From NCBI RefSeq assembly GCF_025141175.1, contig NZ_CP081155.1, positions 897,001-961,000 on the forward strand: a stretch of 64,000 bases of DNA, written 5' to 3'. The DNA is from Jannaschia sp. M317 (GTDB lineage Bacteria; Pseudomonadota; Alphaproteobacteria; Rhodobacterales; Rhodobacteraceae). The position numbers and the translations under genes are program-made. The notes beneath the pieces are model-generated. The model was not told the origin of the DNA and searched no databases. It saw only the letters and a list, made by a program, of their open reading frames with translations. Shown here one piece after another: positions 6,479-15,529 of this stretch (positions are counted from its first letter, which is position 1; each line of letters starts with the position of its first letter).

Positions 6479-8502
6479 TCATCGCCGCCGATTGGTCCGC
6501 CGCCGCGCGCCCGACGGGGCCCCAGCCGCGCAAGGACGCGATCTGGGTCTGCGCCGATCTGAAGGGGACGCAGACGGTCGAGTACTTTCCCACCCGCACC
6601 GCCGCGCTGGACTGGATCGACGGCTGGCTGGAACAGGGCCATCGCACCCTGTTGGGGTTCGATTTCGCCTTCGGCTACCCGGCAGGATTCGCCACCGCGC
6701 TGACCGGACAGGACGCCGCGCTGCCGCTGTGGGATTGGCTGGCAGAACGGATCGAGGATGGGCCCGACAACGCCAACAACCGCTATGTCGCGGCGCAGGA
6801 AATCAACCGTCTGTTTCCCGGCATTGGTCCGTTCTGGGGGCGTCCCGCGCATCTGGACCTGCCCGACCTGCCCCCGACCGACCGGGCACGCGACGGCCAC
6901 GGATTGCCGGAACGGCGCGCGGTGGAAACCGTCGTGCCGGGGGCAAAACCGCTGTGGCAGCTGGCCTATGCCGGGGCGGTCGGATCGCAGTCGCTGGTGG
7001 GGCTGGCCGCCTTGTCGCGCCTGCGCGCTCGCTGGGGGGCCGAGATGCAAGTCTGGCCGCAGGAGACCGGCTGGACCCTGCCCCTGGCCCGGATTGCCCT
7101 GGTCGAGATCTATCCCAGCCTCTGGCCCCCCGCCCTGGCCCCGATCAAGGATCAGGGCCAGGTCATCGCCACCGCGCAGGCCCTGCGTGATGCCACACCC
7201 GACTGGTTTACCGCGCCGGGGCTGCAACCGGACGCGGACCGGATTGCGCGCGAAGAGGGCTGGATTCTGAGCGTTCAACCTGCGGCCAGTTGCTTCGCCC
7301 TGCCGCCCGGCATCCACTGGACCACCGTGGCAGAGGCGCTGGCCACCCTGCGGGCGACGTTCCCCTGTCGCCAGGCAAAGCAGCAGGTGCCGGTGGGGGC
7401 CGCGTCAGGACGGATCCTTGCCACCCCCGTGACCGCGCGCCGCGCCAACCCGCCTGCGGCCAACGCGGCGGTGGACGGCTGGGGGTTTGCCCACGCCTCG
7501 TTGCGCGCGGGTGTGATCCCCGTGGTTCCGGGCCGGGCGGCGGCTGCGACGACGACCGCCGATCCGGTTGCGCCGGGTCACGCGATCCGCATCTTTACCG
7601 GTGCGGCCCTGCCGCCCGGCGTCGACACTGTCGCCCTGCAGGAAGATGCGCGGGTCGACGACTGGGGGCTGCACCTGCGCGCGATCCCCAAGGCGGGGGC
7701 AAACACCCGCCCGGCGGGCGAAGACGTGCAAGCAGGCGATGCGATCCTGCCCGCGGGCCGGGTTCTGCGCCCGTCGGACGTGGCTTTGGCGATCGCGGCG
7801 GGCCACGGAACGCTGCCGGTACGGGCCCGGTTGCGCGTGGGGGTCTTGTCCACAGGGGACGAGATCATCGCCCCCGGTGCCACCCCGCCCGGCATCCATG
7901 ACGTGAACCGACCGATGCTGTTGTCGATGCTGTCGCGCTGGGGAGTAGATGCGGTGGATCTGGGTCATGTGCCCGACGACCCGGACGCCTTGCGCGCAGC
8001 CCTGGATGCGGCCCCGGTCGACGCGATCCTGACGTCGGGCGGTGCCAGCGCGGGGGACGAGGATCACCTGTCCCGCCTGCTGGCCGCCGAAGGCCAGGTG
8101 CATCACTGGCGCATCGCGATCAAGCCGGGGCGCCCGCTGGCGCTGGGCGACTGGAAGGGTCGCGCGTTGTTCGGCCTGCCGGGCAATCCGGTCGCGGCCT
8201 TTACCTGCGCGGCCCTGTTCGCGCGGCCCACCTTGTTGCAGATGTCCGGGGCCGATTGGGCAGAGCCGGTGCCCCTGCGCCTGCCCGCCGGTTTCGCCAA
8301 ACGCAAGAAAGACGGGCGGCGCGAGGTGTTGCGGGCCCGGCTGCGGCATGGCGCGGTAGAGGTCTTTGCCTCCGAAGGATCAGGGCGGGTGTCGGGGCTG
8401 AGCTGGGCAGAGGGGTTCGTGATGCTGCCGGACGAGGCTTGCGAGATCACGCCGGGGGACTTGGTGGATTACATCCCCTTTGCCGATTTGGGACTGGCCT
8501 AG
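6466..8502 (+). CDS. moeA: Fusion: DUF429-like N-terminal domain plus molybdopterin molybdotransferase MoeA
   Basis: A 678-aa protein, where a stand-alone MoeA has about 400. Residues 1 to about 270 form a separate domain that starts LIIAADWSAAARP and contains LLGFDFAFGYPAGF, a pattern like the RNase-H-fold DUF429 proteins. From about residue 290 the MoeA enzyme follows, with IFTGAALPPGVDTVALQEDA, STGDEI, the TSGGASAGDEDHL molybdopterin-binding block, IKPGRPLALG and LPGNPVAAF. MoeA inserts molybdate into adenylylated molybdopterin. No internal stop separates the halves. The role of the front domain is unknown. It is the last gene of the Moco operon. Confidence 0.93.
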   Translation: MFDLIIAADWSAAARPTGPQPRKDAIWVCADLKGTQTVEYFPTRTAALDWIDGWLEQGHRTLLGFDFAFGYPAGFATALTGQDAALPLWDWLAERIEDGPDNANNRYVAAQEINRLFPGIGPFWGRPAHLDLPDLPPTDRARDGHGLPERRAVETVVPGAKPLWQLAYAGAVGSQSLVGLAALSRLRARWGAEMQVWPQETGWTLPLARIALVEIYPSLWPPALAPIKDQGQVIATAQALRDATPDWFTAPGLQPDADRIAREEGWILSVQPAASCFALPPGIHWTTVAEALATLRATFPCRQAKQQVPVGAASGRILATPVTARRANPPAANAAVDGWGFAHASLRAGVIPVVPGRAAAATTTADPVAPGHAIRIFTGAALPPGVDTVALQEDARVDDWGLHLRAIPKAGANTRPAGEDVQAGDAILPAGRVLRPSDVALAIAAGHGTLPVRARLRVGVLSTGDEIIAPGATPPGIHDVNRPMLLSMLSRWGVDAVDLGHVPDDPDALRAALDAAPVDAILTSGGASAGDEDHLSRLLAAEGQVHHWRIAIKPGRPLALGDWKGRALFGLPGNPVAAFTCAALFARPTLLQMSGADWAEPVPLRLPAGFAKRKKDGRREVLRARLRHGAVEVFASEGSGRVSGLSWAEGFVMLPDEACEITPGDLVDYIPFADLGLA

Positions 8503-8664
8503 CCGCAGGCGGGGTGCTGGCACCTTGGTATTCTGCCGGAGAACGGCAAGGGCCGCCCGCGCCCCTGGGGTGGGATGCCGATTGCGTGGTTCGTTGGGGC
8601 ACGAGACAGACGCTGGACCATATGTCAGCCGCCGGGGTGTTGCAGGCGAAGGGCAAGGGCAGCC

Positions 8665-9357
8665 ATGGTTTTACGCATGATGGATAGGCTTGGAATCAGA
8701 ACGTTTCGCAACGCGGGTGTCGTTTGGTGCCTCTTTCTGCTGTCCCTGCCGGTGCTGCTCGGGACGGTCGACCGCATGACGGGTATGCCTGCGCAGGTCG
8801 CGGCCGACGATTGGGTGAACCTTCGCTATCAGGCGCATCCGGTCATCACCGCGCTGCATCTTCTGCCCGGCTTCGTGATGCTGATCCTGGGCCCATTGCA
8901 GATATCAGAGCCGCTCCGGCGTCGGTCTCCGGGCCTGCATCGCTGGTCCGGGCGCGTCTTTGTCGGTGCCGGAGCGGTCAGCGGGCTGGGCGTCCTGTGG
9001 ATGGTGTTCGCCTTCCCGGCGTTGGGCGGGGCGCTGACGCAGGCTGTGACCTGCCTCCTGGTGACTGGCATGATCGCGTCGATGACGATTTCGGTCAGGG
9101 CCGCGCGGCGTCGGCGGTTCCGGGATCACCGGGCCTATATGATGCGGGCCTATGCCGTGGCGCTGTCCGTTTCGACCGCGCGGATATTTATCGAGGCGGC
9201 GGATTTTGCATTCGACGTGCCGTTCGAGGACAGCTTCGTCCTGGCCTCCGGCTTGGGCGTGGTGGTGAACCTGCTGGTGACAGAAGTGGCGCTTTGGCGC
9301 GGAGCCAACCACGCCGGCCCCTCCGCCCAGCCACGCCAGGTCACGCCAAACCTCTGA
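8665..9357 (+). CDS. DUF2306-type integral membrane protein
   Basis: About 230 aa with six or so hydrophobic segments. The first follows FRNAGVVWCLFLLSLPVLL, and the conserved HRWSGRVFVGAGAVSGLG and RRFRDHRAYMMRAYAVALS blocks, with paired His and Arg residues, are typical of DUF2306. Function is unknown; the conserved His residues suggest haem or metal binding, but that is speculative. The start at 8665 has an AAGGGCAAGG ribosome site just upstream; the frame is open from 8575 but that part is not membrane-protein-like. The last residues are hydrophilic. Confidence 0.72.
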   Translation: MVLRMMDRLGIRTFRNAGVVWCLFLLSLPVLLGTVDRMTGMPAQVAADDWVNLRYQAHPVITALHLLPGFVMLILGPLQISEPLRRRSPGLHRWSGRVFVGAGAVSGLGVLWMVFAFPALGGALTQAVTCLLVTGMIASMTISVRAARRRRFRDHRAYMMRAYAVALSVSTARIFIEAADFAFDVPFEDSFVLASGLGVVVNLLVTEVALWRGANHAGPSAQPRQVTPNL

Positions 9358-9429
9358 CGCCTGGTGGACCCGGCTCGGCTGCGTCGGATCCACCTGTTGC
9401 GGTCTGCCTCCAGGGGGCGGGCCGCGCCG

Positions 9430-10317
9430 TCAGTCCCGGTCGATCCCGTTCGCGCGGGCGATGAAGTCGACCAGATGCGGCACGTAGTCTTCGCCCCCGT
9501 CGCCGCCGGTGTTGACCGCCAAGGCATAGCTGTTGCGGATCGCGGCCCCCATCGGGTTCGACACCTGCGCCCCGCCCGCCATGGCCGACAGATAGGTCAT
9601 ATCCTTGAGCGCATTGGTCAGGGTGAATTTATGCGCCTCGCGGTTGCCCTCGACGGCGTAGCCCATGAAGGTCTGATAGAACCCGCAATCCATCCGGCTG
9701 CCGCGGATCACGCTGTCGAAGGTCCGGGTGCCCAGTCCCGTCTTTTCAGCCAGGGCCAGCGCCTCGGCGTAAAGCGCGCCGTAGCCCATGGCGAGGAAGT
9801 TGTTCAAAAGCTTCATGCGGTGCCCGTCGGCAGGGCCGCCGACATGGGCGATGGTTCCGGCCCAGGTTTTCAGCACCGGCTCGATCCGGGCAAAGACCTC
9901 CGGCTCGGCCCCGACCATCGCGGCGAGTTCGCCCGCTTCGGCCTGTACCGGCGTGCCGCCCAAAGGCGCGTCGACCCAACCGATACCCTTCGCGGCCAAT
10001 CGCGCCGCCTGAGCCTCGGTCGAAACCGGGTTGGAGGTGGAGCAGTCGACGACGATCCCACCCTCGGCCATTTCGGCCACCAGCACGTCGACGATCCCCT
10101 CCACCTGAGGAGAGCCGGGCGCGCAGATATGGACGATGTCGCAGGCCCGCGCCAGCGCGGCCAGATCTTTGGCCTCGGTCGCGCCCTTGGCGACCAGATC
10201 ATCCACGGGCGCACGATTGCGATGCGCGATGACGGTCAGCGGATAGCCCGCCGCCAGAATGTTGGCGGCCATGCCATGCCCCATGAGGCCCACGCCGACG
10301 AAACCGATCTTTTCCAT
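9430..10317 (-). CDS. NAD(P)-dependent oxidoreductase of the 3-hydroxyisobutyrate dehydrogenase family
   Basis: A beta-hydroxyacid dehydrogenase of 295 aa, the standard length. The start MEKIGFVGVGLMGHGMAANI has a GGGAGGA ribosome site 5 bases upstream and contains the GxGxMG nucleotide-binding loop. The substrate loop DAPLGGTPVQAEAG and the catalytic KLLNN (Lys in the helix after GGPADGHRM) are intact. The substrate could be 3-hydroxyisobutyrate, tartronate semialdehyde or a related acid; the sequence does not decide. It lies 64 bases downstream of an SDR on the same strand and is probably co-transcribed with it. Confidence 0.88.
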   Translation of the reverse strand: MEKIGFVGVGLMGHGMAANILAAGYPLTVIAHRNRAPVDDLVAKGATEAKDLAALARACDIVHICAPGSPQVEGIVDVLVAEMAEGGIVVDCSTSNPVSTEAQAARLAAKGIGWVDAPLGGTPVQAEAGELAAMVGAEPEVFARIEPVLKTWAGTIAHVGGPADGHRMKLLNNFLAMGYGALYAEALALAEKTGLGTRTFDSVIRGSRMDCGFYQTFMGYAVEGNREAHKFTLTNALKDMTYLSAMAGGAQVSNPMGAAIRNSYALAVNTGGDGGEDYVPHLVDFIARANGIDRD

Positions 10318-10381
10318 AATATCCTCCCGCTTTCGGCCGGAGCCTAGCGTGGCCCGCACGGAAGGACAGGGCAAATCCGCC

Positions 10382-11134
10382 TCAGATCGATCCGGCCTCG
10401 ACCATGTAGTTGTTGGCGGTGCACATCATCGCGTCGTCCGAGGCCAGGAACAGAACCATGCGCGCCACATGCACCGGATCAATCAGATCCGGCAGGCATT
10501 GCCGCTTGCGGTGCGCCTCCAGGGCGTCGGGCGTCGCCCAGAGATCTTTCTGCCGTTCGGTCATGATCCAGCCGGGAACGACGGTGTTCACCCGGATCCG
10601 GTGTTGGCCCAGATCGCGTGCCATGGTCCGGGTCAGCCCGTGAACGGCGGCCTTGGCGGTGGCGTAGGCCGGAAATCCGCCGCCCGCTTCCCACCAGGAA
10701 TTCGATCCCATGTTGACGATGGATCCGGCCCCCTTGTCGATCATGTCGGGGGCCACCGCCTGAATGGCAAAAAACATGTGCCGAAGGTTCGTGGCCTGGC
10801 GTTCGTCCCAGTAGTCGGGCGTGACATCGGCCCAGTTGTGGCGGTCGTCGCGGGCGGCGTTGTTGATCAGGATATCGGCGGGACCGATCGCATCGCGCAG
10901 GGCCGCGACCCCGTCGCGCAGCGCGTCGATGTCGCGCAGGTCGCAGGCGTGGTGGTGCACAGCGTCAAAACGTGCCGCCATTGCCGCGCCACCCTGCGCA
11001 TCGATATCCAGAAAGCCGACGCGCGCGCCCTGGGCTGCGAACCCGGCGACGATTTCCGCACCGATCCCGGCGGCCCCGCCGGTCATGAAAACGGTCTTGC
11101 CCTTGAGGCTTGGGTAGATGGCGAAATCAGGCAT
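10382..11134 (-). CDS. SDR family oxidoreductase (sugar or polyol dehydrogenase type)
   Basis: A classical short-chain dehydrogenase of 250 aa. TGGAAGIGAEIV (residues 18-29) is the cofactor loop, NNAA the NNAG equivalent, and a Ser in NMGSNSWWEAGGG together with YATAK gives the Ser-Tyr-Lys catalytic set. An Asp follows the second strand (LDIDAQ), favouring NAD over NADP. A GGAGG ribosome site lies 5 bases before the ATG. The sequence around PGWIMTERQ resembles galactose or xylose dehydrogenases. Substrate is not determined. Confidence 0.87.
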   Translation of the reverse strand: MPDFAIYPSLKGKTVFMTGGAAGIGAEIVAGFAAQGARVGFLDIDAQGGAAMAARFDAVHHHACDLRDIDALRDGVAALRDAIGPADILINNAARDDRHNWADVTPDYWDERQATNLRHMFFAIQAVAPDMIDKGAGSIVNMGSNSWWEAGGGFPAYATAKAAVHGLTRTMARDLGQHRIRVNTVVPGWIMTERQKDLWATPDALEAHRKRQCLPDLIDPVHVARMVLFLASDDAMMCTANNYMVEAGSI

Positions 11135-11154
11135 GGGACCTCCGGCTGGATGCG

Positions 11155-11300
11155 TTGACGGGCACCCTACGGCGCACCAACGCGCTTGTGTAGGGGGCCG
11201 GATAGGTCGAAAGGGCGAGGGGGGTGCATTGAAAATGCACCCTACGGGCGGCCTGCGTTCATACGGGTAGGGTGCGCTTTCAGGGCACCCTCGGGCACGG
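11155..11300. repeat. Cluster of short palindromic GCACCCTACGG elements
   Basis: Three related copies occur in 140 bases: GGCACCCTACGG near 11163, a hairpin with arms 11223-11230 and 11234-11241 followed by CTACGGG, and a hairpin with arms 11269-11275 and 11285-11291. They look like a repetitive extragenic palindrome family. The stretch lies between the start of the SDR gene and the end of irr and has no coding potential. Confidence 0.55.
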
Positions 11301-11302
11301 CA

Positions 11303-11731
11303 TCAGGCCTTGGGGCGCAATCGGATCACCACGTCGACCTTGGCGATCTCCATCCCGTCGGGCGCATCGGGCAGGTTCAGGATCTCCAGCGCGCCGGGAC
11401 CCGCATCGGTCAGGCGGGCGTTGTCTTCCCAGTAGAAATGCGGATGGTCGTCCAGCCGTGTGTCAAAGTAGGACCCGGTGCCGTCGACCGTGATCTCCTG
11501 CACCAGACCGGCGTCGGAAAACGCCCGCAACGTATTGTAGACCGTGGCCAAAGACACCTTGTCCCCGGTGCGCCGGGCCGCGTCATGCAACCATTCCGCG
11601 GTCACATGCCGGTCACGCCCGTCGCCCACCAGCAGGGCGGCCAGGGCCACGCGCTGCTTGGTCGGGCGTACGTCGGCGCGCGCAAGCCAAGCTTCCCCGC
11701 GCGCGCGGGCGGTATCTGCGGTGGTTTCCAT
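11303..11731 (-). CDS. irr: Fur-family iron response regulator Irr
   Basis: A 142-aa Fur-type repressor. The N-terminal winged helix contains RPTKQRVALAALL and LATVYNTLRAFSDAGLVQEI. The C-terminal part has DDHPHFYWED, the His-rich stretch typical of Irr, and lacks the CxxC pairs found in zinc-binding Fur proteins. In alphaproteobacteria Irr senses haem and iron status and controls iron, haem and Fe-S genes. It is divergent from fabA, an arrangement conserved in the group. I saw no convincing ICE-type operator in the 140 bases between them. Confidence 0.9.
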   Translation of the reverse strand: METTADTARARGEAWLARADVRPTKQRVALAALLVGDGRDRHVTAEWLHDAARRTGDKVSLATVYNTLRAFSDAGLVQEITVDGTGSYFDTRLDDHPHFYWEDNARLTDAGPGALEILNLPDAPDGMEIAKVDVVIRLRPKA

Positions 11732-11871
11732 CGAATTGAATATAGGGGCGGCTTCGGCCAGGTTTCAATCGGATTCGCGTGCTGCGGCCCTCTGACACGC
11801 CGCCGGTTCACGCAGGGTTGCAGGGCTGTAACAGGCCCAGTAGACCGGCCCAAACGACCTCCGGGGGGATC

Positions 11872-12381
11872 ATGAGCCAGTTTCCGAACAGTTTTGACCG
11901 CGACGACCTGTTGAAATGCGCACGTGGGGAGCTGTTTGGCCCCGGCAACGCCCAGTTGCCCGAGCCGCCCATGCTGATGATGGACCGCATCACCGAGATT
12001 TCGGGCGATGGCGGAGCGCACGGCAAGGGGCATATCCTGGCCGAGTTCGATATCACGCCCGACCTGTGGTTCTTTGACTGCCATTTTCCGGGCAACCCGA
12101 TCATGCCGGGCTGCCTTGGCCTGGACGGGCTGTGGCAGCTGACCGGCTTCAACCTGGGCTGGCGCGGCTGGACCGGGCGTGGCTATGCGCTGGGTGTGGG
12201 CGAGGTGAAGCTGAAGGGCATGGTGCGCCCCGATCGCAAGATGCTGACCTACAAGATCGACTTCACCAAGGCGATCCAGACGCGCCGCCTGACCATGGGC
12301 GTCGCCGATGGCATCGTCGAGGCCGACGGCGAAGTCATCTATGAGGTCAAGGACATGAAGGTCGCCCTGAGCGAGAGCTGA
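11872..12381 (+). CDS. fabA: 3-hydroxydecanoyl-[ACP] dehydratase/isomerase FabA
   Basis: Makes cis-3-decenoyl-ACP, the branch point to unsaturated fatty acids without oxygen. It is 169 aa, the family length. The start at [20 protein letters not shown] follows GGGGGG by 3 bases; the frame extends 31 codons upstream without support. The active-site His is in [14 protein letters not shown] and the partner Asp is in [11 protein letters not shown]. It is followed by fabB and fabI. Confidence 0.97.
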   Translation: MSQFPNSFDRDDLLKCARGELFGPGNAQLPEPPMLMMDRITEISGDGGAHGKGHILAEFDITPDLWFFDCHFPGNPIMPGCLGLDGLWQLTGFNLGWRGWTGRGYALGVGEVKLKGMVRPDRKMLTYKIDFTKAIQTRRLTMGVADGIVEADGEVIYEVKDMKVALSES

Positions 12382-12558
12382 GGCGGGATGGGGCGGCGGC
12401 CGTCGGTCGGCCCTCCGACCGGTTTCGGATTGCCTGCTACGGCTTCTTTTTGGGCCATTACGCCCCACTTTTGGGGGCGGTGCAGCGAATGTAACCGCCT
12501 TGCCCCGCCCCGGCCTGCCCCCTAAACAACCGCACACCTAGGACCCAAGGAGAAGCCC

Positions 12559-13788
12559 ATGCGTCGCGTCGTCGTTACCGGAATCGGGATCGTGTCGCCT
12601 ATCGGGAATACACCCGATGAGGTGGAGGCGAGCCTGCGGGCGGGCAAATCGGGCATTACCTTTGCCCCCAAATATGCCGAGCACGGTTTCCGCAGCCAGG
12701 TCCATGGCGAGCCAGATATCGACCTGACCGAGCATATCGACAAGCGGAACCTGCGATTCATGGGGCCGGGCGCGGCCTATAACTTCATCGCCATGGAGCG
12801 CGCCATCGCCGACAGCGGGTTGGAGCAGAACGAAGTCTCCAACGAGCGTACCGGCCTTGTCATGGGCTCTGGCGGGCCGTCGACGTCCAACTTCTTCACG
12901 GCCTTCGATACGGTCATCAACAAGGGCTCGCCCAAGCGGATGGGGCCGTTCATGGTGACGCGCTGCATGTCGTCCACCAACTCCGCCTGCCTGGCGACGC
13001 CGTTTGGGATCAAGGGCGTGAACTACTCGATCACCTCGGCCTGCACGACGTCGCTGCACTGCATGGGCAACGGGGTGGAACAGATCCAGTTCGGCAAACA
13101 GGACATCGTCTTTGCCGGCGGCGGAGAGGAAGTCGACTGGACCCTGTCCTGCCTGTTCGACGCCATGGGCGCGATGTCGTCCAAGTACAACGACACGCCC
13201 GAAAAGGCCTCGCGCCCTTATGACGCGACGCGCGACGGTTTCGTCATCGCGGGCGGCGCAGGCGTCGTGGTTCTGGAAGAACGCGACCGGGCGATTGCGC
13301 GGGGTGCCAAGATCTATGGCGAGGTTACCGGCTACGGGGCCACCTCCGACGGGGCGGACATGGTCGCGCCCTCGGGCGAGGGCGGTGAGCGGGCCATGCG
13401 CCTGGCGCTGAGCCAACTGCCCGAAGACCGGTCCATCGGCTACGTCAATGCGCACGGCACCTCGACGCCCGTGGGCGACATCAAGGAGATCGTGGCCCTG
13501 CGCAACATCTTCGGCGAGGGCAACACCCCGCCCGTCGGCTCCACCAAGTCGATGACCGGGCATTCGCTTGGCGCGACCGGTGTGCAGGAAGCGATCTATT
13601 CGATGATCATGATGAACAAGGGGTTCATCGCGCCGTCCATCAACGTCACCGAACTGGACCCCGCCTTGTCGGCGTCCGAGATCAACACCGAGTTGACCGA
13701 GGGCGTAGAGATCGACTCGATCCTGTCGAACTCCTTCGGGTTCGGCGGAACCAACGGTACGGTGATCATCTCGAAGCATCGGGACTGA
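12559..13788 (+). CDS. fabB: 3-oxoacyl-[ACP] synthase I FabB
   Basis: Condensing enzyme that elongates the cis-3-decenoyl branch. It is 409 aa. The Cys-His-His set is visible: Cys in [15 protein letters not shown], His in [13 protein letters not shown] and His in [12 protein letters not shown]. The C-terminal [11 protein letters not shown] is standard for ketosynthases. AAGGAGA precedes the ATG by 6 bases. A 177-base gap from fabA holds GC-rich hairpins but no clear terminator, so co-transcription with fabA is plausible. Confidence 0.97.
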   Translation: MRRVVVTGIGIVSPIGNTPDEVEASLRAGKSGITFAPKYAEHGFRSQVHGEPDIDLTEHIDKRNLRFMGPGAAYNFIAMERAIADSGLEQNEVSNERTGLVMGSGGPSTSNFFTAFDTVINKGSPKRMGPFMVTRCMSSTNSACLATPFGIKGVNYSITSACTTSLHCMGNGVEQIQFGKQDIVFAGGGEEVDWTLSCLFDAMGAMSSKYNDTPEKASRPYDATRDGFVIAGGAGVVVLEERDRAIARGAKIYGEVTGYGATSDGADMVAPSGEGGERAMRLALSQLPEDRSIGYVNAHGTSTPVGDIKEIVALRNIFGEGNTPPVGSTKSMTGHSLGATGVQEAIYSMIMMNKGFIAPSINVTELDPALSASEINTELTEGVEIDSILSNSFGFGGTNGTVIISKHRD

Positions 13789-13862
13789 CACGGGTCGGGC
13801 GCGGATGATACGCGCCTTGGTCGACGTGGTGCGGGATCAGGGGTGACCTTGCGACTTGCGGA

Positions 13863-13914
13863 CGGGTGCCCCCGGTTCTGGCGGCGACGGCCTGGCGTCG
13901 GGCGGGGGCACCCG
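13863..13914. repeat. Long-loop perfect inverted repeat between fabB and fabI
   Basis: Arms 13863-13874 and 13903-13914 form a perfect 12-bp GC-rich stem around 28 bases. No T-tract follows, so a classical terminator is unlikely. It sits in the 297-base fabB-fabI gap, which otherwise shows no coding potential. Confidence 0.5.
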
Positions 13915-14085
13915 CCTGCTTGGTCCCAAGGGTGACGCGCTGTCCCGCAGCCGCCCGGTCAAGGCGGACGTCTGAGCCGGGCGGGGCGCATCCTTGATGC
14001 AGGATCGCGGCAAACGGGTCGCCCCCCGTGACAATCCGTCCCGCGCGGTGCAAACCATGAGCCAGCGAACAAAGGACAAGACCCC

Positions 14086-14865
14086 ATGGACATGAACGGA
14101 AAACGCGGACTGGTCATGGGCGTGGCCAACAACCGATCCATTGCCTGGGGCATCGCCAAGGCCCTGTCCGCGGCAGGTGCCGACTTGGCCTTTACCTACC
14201 AAGGCGAAGCGTTCGGCAAACGTGTCGCGCCGCTGGCCGAAAGCCTTGGGTCCACGACCCTGCTGGATGTGGATGTGACGGACGACGCCTCGCTTGACGC
14301 CGCGTTCGCCAAGCTGGCCGAGGGCGGCAAGCTGGATTTCGTGATCCACGCCATCGCGTTCTCGGACAAGGATGAGCTGACGGGCCGGTTCGTCGACACC
14401 TCGCGCGCGAACTTCAAGCATTCGCTCGATATCTCCTGCTATTCGCTGGTCGAAATCGCCCGCCGGGCCAAGCCGTTGATGACCGAGGGCGGCAGCATCG
14501 TGACGCTGACCTTCCAAGGCGCGCGCGCGGTGACGCCGTTCTATAACGTGATGGGCGTGGCCAAGGCGGCGCTGGAATCCTCGGTCCGCTATCTGGCTGC
14601 TGACCTGGGGCCTGACGCGATTCGGGTCAACGCCATCTCGCCCGGCCCGATGAAGACGCTGGCCGGGGCCGCCATCGGTGGTGCGCGCAAGACGTTCCGC
14701 CACGCCGAGGCCAACGCCCCGCTGCGCGCCAACGCGACCCTGGAGGCGGTAGGCGGCACGGCGGTTTACCTGTGTTCCGACGCGGGTGCCTGCACCACTG
14801 GAGAGATCATTCACGTCGACGGCGGCTATCACGTCATGGGCATGCCGCATCCCGACAACATCTGA
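14086..14865 (+). CDS. fabI: Enoyl-[ACP] reductase (NADH) FabI
   Basis: Catalyses the last reduction of fatty-acid elongation. It is 259 aa with the FabI-type cofactor loop GVANNRSIAWGIA (not a TGxxxGIG loop), YNVMGVAKAALE holding the Tyr-x6-Lys catalytic pair, and ISPGPMKTLAGAAI. The start MDMNGKRGLVMG is preceded by AAAGGAC. Triclosan is the known inhibitor of this family. It completes the irr/fabA/fabB/fabI neighbourhood. Confidence 0.97.
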   Translation: MDMNGKRGLVMGVANNRSIAWGIAKALSAAGADLAFTYQGEAFGKRVAPLAESLGSTTLLDVDVTDDASLDAAFAKLAEGGKLDFVIHAIAFSDKDELTGRFVDTSRANFKHSLDISCYSLVEIARRAKPLMTEGGSIVTLTFQGARAVTPFYNVMGVAKAALESSVRYLAADLGPDAIRVNAISPGPMKTLAGAAIGGARKTFRHAEANAPLRANATLEAVGGTAVYLCSDAGACTTGEIIHVDGGYHVMGMPHPDNI

Positions 14866-14943
14866 CGAAATCGGCAGCGCTTTGCCTGCCTGTGGAAACA
14901 GTCGGCAGGGAACCGCTGAATAGTACGGTTTGTGTTCGAAATG

Positions 14944-14977
14944 GGGCAGAAATGCCCGAATGTTTGGGCGCGCGCCC
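14944..14977. repeat. Two small hairpins downstream of fabI
   Basis: GGGCA-GAAA-TGCCC (14944-14957) is followed by a perfect 12-base GC palindrome (14966-14977). They lie in the 177-base gap before the pilin-like gene and may end the fab transcript, although no T-run follows. Nothing else is evident in the gap apart from the AGGAG ribosome site of the next gene. Confidence 0.35.
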
Positions 14978-15042
14978 CTGAACTTTCGCGCATCTCCGGG
15001 GTAGTGTTGTCGTAGTTAACGCCAACCTGACAGGAGCACCCC

Positions 15043-15480
15043 ATGGCCGTTCGGCTGCCGCAGTTCTGGACCGATCAATCGGGCGCCGTCGCGCTTGACT
15101 GGATTGTCCTGACGGCTGTTCTGCTGGGCACCGGCTACGCGGTCGCGACCTCCGTGCAGGAGGGGGTGCGCTTTGCCGGTTTCGACGCGGCGACCAAGCT
15201 GCGCGGCCATGTGGTGCGGGCGTCCTTCGGGGCCGAGATCTGCACCGGTGGCATCGAAGGTGCGCAGCAGCAGGAAGATTTGCGCCTTGCACGGGGCGGC
15301 ACGGCTCCGGTCGATATCGCGCTGTGGATGGATACGCGCCTTGCGGGTCTGGGCGACGGCCCGCTGCTACTGGATCGCGACCGCCTGGCGCGTGCCCTGC
15401 CGCAGGGGCTGGGCTGGACCCGGGATCATTCGATTCTGTCGGCGATCGACTGCGAGATCGTGTTGCGCGGGCTGGACTAG
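15043..15480 (+). CDS. Type IVb pilin-like protein, DW-variant motif (copy 1)
   Basis: Not a named family to me; 145 aa. Residues 14-20 read GAVALDW, followed by the hydrophobic stretch IVLTAVLLGTGYAVATS. That is the layout of a Flp/TadE prepilin (G, then +5 Glu, +6 Tyr) with Asp-Trp in place of Glu-Tyr. The mature part has two Cys residues and no similarity I recognise. AGGAG lies 7 bases before the ATG. Two other proteins in this window (36739-37269 and 38551-39036) share the motif. A secreted or pseudopilin role is inferred. Confidence 0.68.
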   Translation: MAVRLPQFWTDQSGAVALDWIVLTAVLLGTGYAVATSVQEGVRFAGFDAATKLRGHVVRASFGAEICTGGIEGAQQQEDLRLARGGTAPVDIALWMDTRLAGLGDGPLLLDRDRLARALPQGLGWTRDHSILSAIDCEIVLRGLD

Positions 15481-15529
15481 CCCGCGACCCCCGTGCGACG
15501 GTCCCGCCGTGCGCGATAGGGGAGCATTC

